64,000 bases of DNA from DAOUAT01 sp964551735 (GTDB lineage Bacteria; Chloroflexota; Anaerolineae; CG2-30-64-16), in the NCBI GenBank assembly GCA_964551735.1, contig CAZKEF010000010.1, positions 99,761 through 163,760 of the forward strand, in the 5' to 3' direction. Shown here piece after piece: positions 35,687-42,446 of this stretch. A program made the translations under genes and the position numbers. The notes beneath the pieces were generated by a model. The model had not been told where the DNA came from. It worked only from the letters and a program-made list of their open reading frames with translations, and searched no databases. Each line of letters begins with the position of its first letter. Position 1 is the stretch's first letter.

Positions 35687-36853
35687 TTAGTTCCAGTAGA
35701 AGATACGAGCTGGGCTTGCCGGGCTGAGCGGGATCACACGTTCGCCGCCCTGACCGTCGGTGGTGATCTGGACCACGCGCACTGTCCAGGTGTAGCGTCG
35801 CGCAGGCTGGTCGGCCTTGCTCCACAACCACAGCGGCACGCGCGTGCGATCGGCCGTGGTAAGCCATGCGTGCTCTTGGGATAACCCCTGTTCCAGCCAA
35901 CGGACGGTAACCTGATACTGCCCGTCGGGCGGCGCACCCAATACCGGTTGCCACACCAGTTCGATGGAAGCGTCACCACCTGAGAAGGGGGTTTGGTCTC
36001 CGGGGCTGAGCTGGACGGGCGCGGGCAGGCTAGGGGCCGCCGTGGGCGCTATGGCCGGCGTCGCCGTTGGGCGCGGCGCGGCCGGGGGCCGGGGCGTGGC
36101 CGGCAGCGTTGAGCCTGCCACCGGGATGATCAGCTCCTGGCCGATACGCAAGACAGAGCGGCTGTTGAGGCCGTTTGCTGCGGCCAGCGCCTCCCACGTG
36201 ACCCCATACTTGGCCGCGATCGTGGACAGTGTGTCGCCGGATTGCACCCGGTAGGTGACGCTGCCCGATGGGCTGAACGTCGGTGTGGCGGTGGGTGGCG
36301 GCGTGGCCGTCGGCGTGGGCGGTAGCTCGGTCGGAGTTGGCGTTTCTGTCGGCTCTGGTGTGGACGTTGTCTCCGTTGTTGGGCTGGGTTCCGGGGGCAG
36401 CGTAGCCGCGGCGATCGTTTCGGTCGGCGTTGGGGTGAACGATGGTGCCACTTCGACGACCGGTGTTGGTTGGGCAGTGGCCTGTGCCACCAGTTGTGGC
36501 GTGCTGCTCACCGCGGCTGTTGGACTTTCAGCCGGGCCCAAGACCTGTACTATGCCGGTAAACTGCTCTCGGACGACCGCAACCTCCTGGACTATCCGCT
36601 CGACTGGAAGTTTACCCAGCCCCCAGAGCGCTGCCAGCGCAATCACGGCCGCCGCGCCCAACCACAGCGCCCAGCGCGGGCCTGCGGGCCGCACGGTGCG
36701 CGCGCAGTGCGGGCAGACGGTGAGACCCAGCGGCACCCGGCGGTGACAGCTTGCACAGCGGACGGCGCGGAAGCGCTGGCTCTGGCGCGCGCCGCATTCA
36801 GGACAGATGACTACGCCCTCGTGGAGCGGGGCGCCACAACGTTTACAGTACAT
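35687..36853 (-). CDS. Zinc-ribbon, single-span, LysM-domain protein
   Basis: 388 residues in an uncommon order. Residues 1-60 hold two zinc ribbons (CKRCGAPLHEGVVICPECG and CASCHRRVPLGLTVCPHC), expected in the cytosol. A membrane span follows (WALWLGAAAVIALAALWGLG). Next is a long Thr/Pro/Glu-rich stalk (about 120-195), then a LysM domain (VTYRVQSGDTLSTIAAKYGV to IGQELIIPV, about 198-250) that should bind peptidoglycan. A C-terminal beta-type domain with LVWQPVLGAPPDGQYQVTV follows. The protein thus spans from cytosol to wall. It follows rseP by 13 bases. Confidence 0.85.
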   Translation of the reverse strand: MYCKRCGAPLHEGVVICPECGARQSQRFRAVRCASCHRRVPLGLTVCPHCARTVRPAGPRWALWLGAAAVIALAALWGLGKLPVERIVQEVAVVREQFTGIVQVLGPAESPTAAVSSTPQLVAQATAQPTPVVEVAPSFTPTPTETIAAATLPPEPSPTTETTSTPEPTETPTPTELPPTPTATPPPTATPTFSPSGSVTYRVQSGDTLSTIAAKYGVTWEALAAANGLNSRSVLRIGQELIIPVAGSTLPATPRPPAAPRPTATPAIAPTAAPSLPAPVQLSPGDQTPFSGGDASIELVWQPVLGAPPDGQYQVTVRWLEQGLSQEHAWLTTADRTRVPLWLWSKADQPARRYTWTVRVVQITTDGQGGERVIPLSPASPARIFYWN

Positions 36854-36866
36854 GATGTTTCTTCAA

Positions 36867-37961
36867 TCAGCGAATTCCTAGCGACGGGAAAGTGCCGCTC
36901 AGCAGCGCGGAGATCTCCCGCACAGTGAGCACCCCCACCAATAACAGCAGCAAGCCGAAACCGATCAGGTGGACCATGCCTTCGCGCGCCGGTTCGACCC
37001 GCCGGCCGCGAATAATCTCCACCAGCACGAACAGCAGCCGGCCGCCGTCCAGCGCGGGCAACGGCAGCAGGTTGGTCAGCCCCAGGGCCGTGCTGAGCAC
37101 CGCGATAAACCAGATCACCGGCTGCACCGATTCGATGCTCAGCGCGGAGCGCACCACTTCGCCCGTGGTGGCCGCGATGCCCACCGGCCCCATGAACCCG
37201 GCGTCCGAGATGGGCCGGCCCTCGCGGATCAGGTTGGCGGGGATGGCGAAGGTCAGGTAAATGATGTTGCCCACCCCGCGCGCGCCGGCCCACGCAGCTT
37301 CCCAGACTTTTGCAGGCCGGATGACCGGGCCGATCTGGATGCCCAGGGCGCCCTGGTTGGCCGGCGGATTGGCCCGCGGCACGATGGTGAGACTGATGCG
37401 TTGCTCCGCGCCCGCGGCGTCCGACCGCATCACCTCATAGACGACCGGCTGGCCAGCACGCGCGGTGGTGAACTCCCGCAGGTCGTCCTGGGTCAGGATC
37501 GGTTGGCCGTCCGCGGCGACGATCCGATCGTTGGGTAGCAGGCCCGCCGCGCTGGCCGGTGAACCTTCGGACAGCGCCACCACCAACACCCCGGGCCGAC
37601 TGGTGTCGGGCACGCCCTGCATCAACGCCAACACAGCAAAAAGCACCATGGCCAGGATGAAGTTCATCCCCGCGCCGGCTGCCAGCGTTACGATGCGCGC
37701 GCCCCGCGAGGCGGCCGCAAAGCTGCCCGGCTCTGTCGGGTCGTCTTCGCCGCGCATGCGCGCGAAGCCACCGAACGGGATTGCATTGATGCTGTAAATG
37801 GTGCCATCCCGCTCGAACAGCTTGATCAGCCGCGGGGGGTAGCCGAACCCAAATTCCTCGACGACGATTCTGTTACGTTTGGCTGCCAGGAGATGTCCCA
37901 ACTCATGCACGAACACCACGACACCCATTACCAATACGAACGACACGACTGTCAGTAACAT
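36867..37961 (-). CDS. rseP: Site-2-type intramembrane metalloprotease RseP
   Basis: 364-residue zinc protease. The active-site HELGH is at His19-His23 in the first membrane span, and the second metal-binding motif is NLLPLPALDGGRLLFVLVEI near residue 310. One PDZ domain is visible around residues 120-200 (SEGSPASAAGLLPNDRIVAADGQPI in two parts). It cuts membrane-anchored regulators such as anti-sigma factors or signal peptide remnants. It is the first gene of the seven-gene minus-strand operon and has a good promoter and GAGGAG ribosome site. Confidence 0.95.
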   Translation of the reverse strand: MLLTVVSFVLVMGVVVFVHELGHLLAAKRNRIVVEEFGFGYPPRLIKLFERDGTIYSINAIPFGGFARMRGEDDPTEPGSFAAASRGARIVTLAAGAGMNFILAMVLFAVLALMQGVPDTSRPGVLVVALSEGSPASAAGLLPNDRIVAADGQPILTQDDLREFTTARAGQPVVYEVMRSDAAGAEQRISLTIVPRANPPANQGALGIQIGPVIRPAKVWEAAWAGARGVGNIIYLTFAIPANLIREGRPISDAGFMGPVGIAATTGEVVRSALSIESVQPVIWFIAVLSTALGLTNLLPLPALDGGRLLFVLVEIIRGRRVEPAREGMVHLIGFGLLLLLVGVLTVREISALLSGTFPSLGIR

Positions 37962-38019
37962 CTAGCTCCTCACTGTACCGCCCGCCACGTAGAATTGATG
38001 TGCGGCGAGACGGTTATTC

Positions 38020-38048
38020 ATTATACTTGTCTATACTGTATCCCGCAA
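38020..38048 (-). promoter_or_regulatory. Promoter of the rseP-to-GT39 operon
   Basis: On the minus strand TTGCGG (38048-38043), a 17-base spacer and a perfect TATAAT (38025-38020), 59 bases upstream of the rseP ATG. No other good promoter was seen within the following 8 kb of tightly spaced genes. Confidence 0.65.
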
Positions 38049-38097
38049 AAGGCTCACTGTCAGCAGCGGCAATTCCAAATACAGCCCCTACAAGCGT

Positions 38098-38334
38098 TTG
38101 GAATCGAGGCTCCAGCCCAGTGGCACTAAGATTTGGAGGTCGGCCAGCGTTTCACCTGTTCTCAGCCGACCTGCGACCGGCGTCGCAGGCGCTTTTGAGC
38201 CGCTTCTGACGCCAAGCCGGGGGTCAGTGCGCAGCCTCCCTTTGGGACAGACCCCCTACGAGCGAAAAGTTGGTGACATTGGGCTTCGCCGGTTTCTCGC
38301 ATTGCACACGAGGCCGGCCGGAGCTTCGACTCCA
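38098..38334. repeat. Repeat-rich intergenic stretch with family A copies
   Basis: The 417-base gap 37962-38378 holds the rseP promoter and repeats but no convincing gene. A left half-copy (TTGGAATCGAGGCTCCAGCC) begins at 38098. A fuller copy covers 38281-38334 (GGGCTTCGCCGGTTTCTCGC paired with GGCCGGCCGGAGCTTCGACT). Open frames here are short and look like chance. Confidence 0.65.
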
Positions 38335-38378
38335 GGCGGACTGCCATCCCGCATCCGCTAGAGTCGGGGGCGTCCGCG

Positions 38379-39200
38379 TCAGTCGCGACTCAGCAGCGTC
38401 CCAGCGGCCAGCGCTGGATCTGCCAAGACGTCGCGCACCAGCCCCGGCGCCAGCCCGGAGATGATCTGCACCGCGCGGAGCCCCGGCGTGTGCGTCACCA
38501 GCGCCAACATCTCGACTACCTTGGCGACCATGCCGCCGGTCACATCCACCCCGCGCGAGCCGCCCAGCGCCTGCGCCACCTGGGGCAGCGTGGCCGGCGT
38601 GATGTGCGGGATCAATTCGCCCGGCGCCCCGCTGGCCGGGTCGGCCGTGAGCACGCCTTCCACCTCGCCCACCAGCACGACCCGCTGCGGCTGCAGTTGC
38701 GGGGCCAGGTAGCGGAAGATCGCTTCGGTGGAGATGATGGTGCCCCCGCGCGTTTCGTCTAGCGCGACGTCGCCGTGAACCACCGGTACGAGCCCGTTGT
38801 CCAGCGCGGCGATCAAGGGACGCAGGTCGAGGGCCAGCAGTTCCCCATTGCGACACCGGGCGGACGCGGATGGCTGGATGCGCAGCACGGGGACCCCCGC
38901 GCCCCACAACGCGTCCACCACCAGGCCGCTGAGCGCGGCCGCGACCAGGGCCGTCTCCGCGTAGCCGCGCCACCCCTCCGGCGTGCTGACCCCGCGGCGG
39001 GTGCCGTGCTTGCTGGCGGCCATGTGGCCGAACGACCCGCTGCCGTGGCCGATCACCAAGTGCAGGCCGGGCGCGGCGGTCAGCGCGGCTGTGATCTCGG
39101 CCGCCAGCCGCGCCAACACGTCCGTGCGCAGCGCCTGCGGCCGCGTCTTGTCTGTCAGCAGCGAACCGCCGAGCTTGAGAAAAACCAGTTCGTCAGACAT
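38379..39200 (-). CDS. Isopentenyl phosphate kinase
   Basis: 273-residue amino-acid-kinase-fold enzyme. The N-terminal LKLGGSLLTDK and HGSGSFGH (residues 52-59) are diagnostic; the last histidine (His59) corresponds to the catalytic His that distinguishes isopentenyl phosphate kinase from other members of the fold. Further motifs are HGDVALDETRGGTIISTE, LVGEVEGVLTADP and DVTGGMVAKVVEM. It phosphorylates isopentenyl phosphate to isopentenyl diphosphate, the last step of the archaeal-type mevalonate routes, also known in some Chloroflexota. Its neighbour on the same strand is a DUF126 protein, which supports an alternative mevalonate pathway. Confidence 0.88.
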   Translation of the reverse strand: MSDELVFLKLGGSLLTDKTRPQALRTDVLARLAAEITAALTAAPGLHLVIGHGSGSFGHMAASKHGTRRGVSTPEGWRGYAETALVAAALSGLVVDALWGAGVPVLRIQPSASARCRNGELLALDLRPLIAALDNGLVPVVHGDVALDETRGGTIISTEAIFRYLAPQLQPQRVVLVGEVEGVLTADPASGAPGELIPHITPATLPQVAQALGGSRGVDVTGGMVAKVVEMLALVTHTPGLRAVQIISGLAPGLVRDVLADPALAAGTLLSRD

Positions 39201-39230
39201 GATTTGAGTTCATGCGTGCCATGTCAGCCT

Positions 39231-39362
39231 GTCATGCTGAACGGGTCTACCACCCAAAATGCGTGGCGGCAGGTCACCAGTGAAGCATCTCTCGTATCGC
39301 TAGACCCTTCGCTGGGCCGGCGTCACAGTGGAACTCCTGGGACAGACCCGCTCAGGGTGACT
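39231..39362. repeat. 132-base MITE-like inverted-repeat element
   Basis: The ends GTCATGCTGAACGGGTCT (39231-39248) and AGACCCGCTCAGGGTGAC (39345-39362) are inverted repeats with three mismatches. It contains TGAAGCATCT inside. It has no coding capacity. A half-copy of the same end is at 16566. It lies between the kinase and DUF126 genes. Confidence 0.72.
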
Positions 39363-39394
39363 TTCTGGTTGCGTCGGGCGGATGTTGGTCACTG

Positions 39395-39799
39395 TCATCC
39401 GGCCCGTGTCACCGTTACGACGCCATCCTCCACCACTACCCAATCACCATCGCAGATCTGCGTGATGTCAACCCGATCAACCATCGGGATATCCGCGATG
39501 ATTGCGCCGACCGCCACGATGGCCTCGCTCTCCGCGTTCACGATGGCCGCCGGGCCGTGGCCGCCGCGCCCCAGCCGCAGGATGGTGTAGGAGCCGACGG
39601 TGCTGCCCTTGCCGGTGGGAAACACCAGCACCCGGCCCGCCACCGACTGCCCCTGCAGCGGATGCCCCGGCTCCAGCACGACCCCGGTGTCAGGGTCCAC
39701 CCCGCCCAGGAAGCCGATAGCCGCGGGCGAGACCAGCGCCGGCCCCTCGCCGCGGCCGGGTTTGATGGTGCGACCTGTGAAGGCATAGGTTTCAGACAT
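39395..39799 (-). CDS. DUF126 / aconitase X small (swivelling) subunit
   Basis: 134 residues from ATG 39799 (a GTG at 39808 adds three). The family core FPTGKGSTVGSYTILRL at about residues 61-77, followed by GHGPAAIVN and GAIIADIPMVD, identifies the aconitase X swivel domain. Known aconitase X enzymes are hydroxyproline dehydratases or, in archaea, phosphomevalonate dehydratase, made from a large (DUF521) and this small subunit. The serine after GKG is the catalytic base in studied members. The large subunit is not in the window. Placement next to isopentenyl phosphate kinase favours the phosphomevalonate role, as inference. Confidence 0.85.
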   Translation of the reverse strand: MSETYAFTGRTIKPGRGEGPALVSPAAIGFLGGVDPDTGVVLEPGHPLQGQSVAGRVLVFPTGKGSTVGSYTILRLGRGGHGPAAIVNAESEAIVAVGAIIADIPMVDRVDITQICDGDWVVVEDGVVTVTRAG

Positions 39800-39883
39800 G
39801 GAAGGCACCGCCTTTGTAGTGACCTGACCCGGAAATGCCGGCCGCTGACCGCCGACGGCCGACCCGTAATCGCGTTTTTACCA

Positions 39884-41272
39884 TCATTGCTCAGCTTTGC
39901 TCCAGGCTGCAACCACCTCATCCGCCAGCGCCGTGTCCTCCTCCGGCGCGACCGTACGCAGGTCGAGCAGCAGTTGCCCATCCGTGATCCGCCCTATCAC
40001 CGGCGGACCGCCGCGGCGCAGAGCGGCCGCGAACGCGTCCGGCGCGCTCACCGCCAACGCGACTGCGCGGGTGGGCAGGGTCTCGCCGGGCAGCGAGCCG
40101 CCGCCGATGGTGGACGCGGCCGGGACGACCGCGGCGGCCACGCCCTGTTCCCGCAGCGCTGCCGCCAGGGCCTCCGCGCGGCCGGCCAGGGTCTCCACCG
40201 GGGTCGCGATCATGCGCCACACGGGCACCTCACGCTCGGCCTCTCCGCGCAGATAGTGCAGCAGCGTGGCCTGCAGCGCGGCCAGGGTGCTCTTGTCCAC
40301 GCGCAGCGCGCGGGTCAGGGGATGCTCCCGCAGCTCGGCGATCAAATTCCGGCGGCCCACGATCAGGCCGGCTTGCGGGCCGCCCAGCAGCTTATCGCCG
40401 GAAAAGGTCACCAGGTCGGCGCCCGCGGCGACACTCTCCGGCACGGTTGGCTCAGCCGTCAGGCCGTAGCGCCCGGTGTCCAGCAGTGTGCCGCTGCCCA
40501 GGTCGTCCAGCACGGGCACGCCCGCCTCATGTCCCAAGGCGACCATGTCGGCCAGCGAGACCTCTGCGGTGAAGCCGATCTGCTTGAAGTTGGAAGAGTG
40601 CACACGCAGCAGCAGAGCCGTGTCGAGGCTCAGCGCCGCCTGGTAGTCGCGCCGGTGGGTGCGATTGGTCGTGCCCACCTCGACCAGCCGCGCGCCGCTC
40701 TGGCGCAGCACGTCGGGGATGCGGAAGCCGCCGCCGATCTCAACGAGCTGGCCGCGCGAGATCACCACCTCGCGGCCGCGCGCGAGCGCGGAGAGGGCCA
40801 GGAACACCGCGCCCGCGTTGTTGTTCACCACCAGCGCGGCCTCGGCGCCGGTCAACCTGCACAGCAGCGCCTCCGCGTGGACGTAGCGCGAGCCGCGCTC
40901 GCCCGCATCCAGGTCGTACTCCAGGTTGCTGTAGCCGGCCGCAACCGCGTCCATGGCGCGCCGCGCGGCCGCGCTGAGGGGCGCGCGGCCCAGGTTGGTG
41001 TGGATGATGACGCCGGTCGCGTTAATGACGGGATGCAGCGTGCCGCGGACGGACATATGAAGCCGTGCAACCGCATCGGCAGCCAGATCAATTGCTGCCG
41101 GCGCGGGTTCCCCATCCGCCATGCGTTCGCGCGCGACTGCCAACGCGGCACGCGCCGCCTCCAAGGCCAGAGCGCGGCTGTTTCCGGCACTGGCAGATGT
41201 TAACGGTTCAGTTGCCAAGAGGCGATCCACACTGGGAAGATGACGCCGGGGATCACCGGCAACTTGAGTCAT
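39884..41272 (-). CDS. selA: L-seryl-tRNA(Sec) selenium transferase SelA
   Basis: 462-residue PLP enzyme that turns Ser-tRNA(Sec) into Sec-tRNA(Sec) using selenophosphate. Start ATG 41272 has GGAGG 6 bases upstream; the ATG at 41287 overlaps that site. Key motifs are INATGVIIHTNLGRAPLS, SNLEYDLDAGERGSR, VNNNAGAVFLAL, RVHSSNFKQIGF, VLDDLGSGTLLD, and the PLP lysine in SGDKLLGGPQAG. Length is normal. It implies that the organism makes selenoproteins. selB, selD and tRNA-Sec are not in the window. Confidence 0.95.
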   Translation of the reverse strand: MTQVAGDPRRHLPSVDRLLATEPLTSASAGNSRALALEAARAALAVARERMADGEPAPAAIDLAADAVARLHMSVRGTLHPVINATGVIIHTNLGRAPLSAAARRAMDAVAAGYSNLEYDLDAGERGSRYVHAEALLCRLTGAEAALVVNNNAGAVFLALSALARGREVVISRGQLVEIGGGFRIPDVLRQSGARLVEVGTTNRTHRRDYQAALSLDTALLLRVHSSNFKQIGFTAEVSLADMVALGHEAGVPVLDDLGSGTLLDTGRYGLTAEPTVPESVAAGADLVTFSGDKLLGGPQAGLIVGRRNLIAELREHPLTRALRVDKSTLAALQATLLHYLRGEAEREVPVWRMIATPVETLAGRAEALAAALREQGVAAAVVPAASTIGGGSLPGETLPTRAVALAVSAPDAFAAALRRGGPPVIGRITDGQLLLDLRTVAPEEDTALADEVVAAWSKAEQ

Positions 41273-41328
41273 ACGATTCCTCCACATGGCTCAGCGCGTT
41301 TTGCGCCTGGCGTAAGAACAAACAAGAA

Positions 41329-41362
41329 GCCTGGTTCCGCTTTTGACACCGCGAAACCAGGC
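41329..41362 (-). terminator. Intrinsic terminator after the HEPN/MNT pair
   Basis: On the minus strand GCCTGGTTTCGC pairs with GCGGAACCAGGC (12-bp stem, one mismatch), followed by the U-rich TTCTTGTTTGTTC. It lies 57 bases beyond the HEPN stop and upstream of selA. Confidence 0.75.
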
Positions 41363-41419
41363 CATCACGCGGAAAACCCGCTCCTTCAATTGGCTTTTGG
41401 ATATGCTTGGAAGAATATC

Positions 41420-41821
41420 TTAGAGTCCCCCTGCCTCGCGTAGGTACCTGCCTAATGCGGCGACATAGCGCTCGGCATCAATCAGGCGCTGACATGTCAT
41501 CTCCTCGGTCACCCGCGACATGTCATTGCAGTCGCTTTCCTCGCGATCCTTCCGTAACAATATGTAGAGCTTTCCGTACTCCGGTTCCACAAGTCCGGTT
41601 TTGATCAGCAGTTCGTGCAGGCCTGCTTCGACGCCGGAATGCTTGCCGCGCGTCACTCCAAGAGTCAGCAGAGCAGCGGTTGTCACTAAAAATGCCGCAT
41701 AGTAAGCTCGCGAACAAGCGATCCGGTACAGGCCTTGATGGATCAGCTCGCGCGTAGCACGCAACTCTTCTTCTGCGCGCTCCATACGGATTTGGAGGAT
41801 AGCTGCCGTGGCTTTGTCCAC
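41420..41821 (-). CDS. HEPN domain protein
   Basis: 133 residues from GTG 41821, supported by AAGGGG 7 bases upstream; the open frame continues further but only inside the MNT gene. An ATG at 41785 is the alternative. The HEPN pattern is clear: RMERAEEELRATRELIHQG, then SRAYYAAFLVTTAALL, GKHSGVEAGLHELLI and a final helix LIDAERYVAALGRYL. The catalytic RX4-6H RNase motif found in toxin-type HEPN proteins is not evident. It overlaps the MNT gene by 79 bases, so the two are co-expressed and presumably form a complex. Confidence 0.85.
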   Translation of the reverse strand: MDKATAAILQIRMERAEEELRATRELIHQGLYRIACSRAYYAAFLVTTAALLTLGVTRGKHSGVEAGLHELLIKTGLVEPEYGKLYILLRKDREESDCNDMSRVTEEMTCQRLIDAERYVAALGRYLREAGGL

Positions 41822-42162
41822 AGGTCTACCCCTTCTGCGCAGATATTGCGATAAATGGGCGCATTGTGCTCCTGCCACCAGAGATAGTCTGCCACATCCA
41901 CGATCAAAGGCGAAAGCACAACGCCATGTTCGATCATCGGGTCGAACGCCGCTAACGCCACCGCATCTCGCAAACGCCAATCGCCATCGTGCAAAACAAC
42001 CAGTATGTCGAGATCGGATTCAGGCGCGAAGTCCCCGCGCGCTTTGGAGCCGAACAGCACAACACGCTCTAGCCTGTCACCATACTGCCCGCACAGGTTG
42101 GCCAGATAGCCATCGAGCGCTGCTCGCTCCGACAATGTGAGGTTCAGCGACTTCTCTTCCAT
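41743..42162 (-). CDS. MNT-type minimal nucleotidyltransferase
   Basis: 139 residues with the Pol-beta-superfamily core FGSKARGDFAPESDLDILVV: Gly38-Ser39 and the catalytic Asp50 and Asp52. A third acidic residue probably lies in PLIVDVADYL. This is the antitoxin-like partner of HEPN genes; in the characterised MntA/HepT systems it adds AMP groups to the HEPN protein. The length is typical. It lies just downstream of tRNA-Val on the same strand. Confidence 0.88.
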   Translation of the reverse strand: MEEKSLNLTLSERAALDGYLANLCGQYGDRLERVVLFGSKARGDFAPESDLDILVVLHDGDWRLRDAVALAAFDPMIEHGVVLSPLIVDVADYLWWQEHNAPIYRNICAEGVDLWTKPRQLSSKSVWSAQKKSCVLRAS

Positions 42163-42227
42163 GCAAAACCGCCAAGATCTTGCTGATCATCACTGGCATG
42201 ATCGCTTCGCAGGTAATCAGTCACGCA

Positions 42228-42301
<74 letters not shown>

Positions 42302-42311
42302 GAACAGGTGC

Positions 42312-42340
42312 ATTATATCGGCAGGGCAGGTTTGTGTCAA
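42312..42340 (-). promoter_or_regulatory. Consensus sigma-70 promoter of tRNA-Val
   Basis: A perfect TTGACA (42340-42335), a spacer of exactly 17 bases and a perfect TATAAT (42317-42312) on the minus strand, ending 10 bases before the mature tRNA. This is the best promoter in the window. It may also read into the MNT/HEPN genes. Confidence 0.88.
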
Positions 42341-42446
42341 AGACATAACAGGCTCTTTTCTCCGGCCGGTTCTAACTCGTTGTTCCAGTCGGTTTCGACC
42401 GGCTTCCACCTTCTGCGGGGTGCGTGCTTCGCGAAGCCGATGGGCT

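Noticed and set aside
37962..38378. Short open frames between rseP and the kinase gene
   Set aside because: They overlap family A repeats, lack ribosome sites and give low-complexity products.
39557..41203. 548-codon plus-strand frame opposite selA and DUF126
   Set aside because: SelA and DUF126 motifs on the minus strand are unambiguous; the plus-strand product is a shadow.
39884..42162. Search for a selenoprotein with an in-frame TGA near selA
   Set aside because: No neighbouring gene shows homology continuing past a TGA stop.
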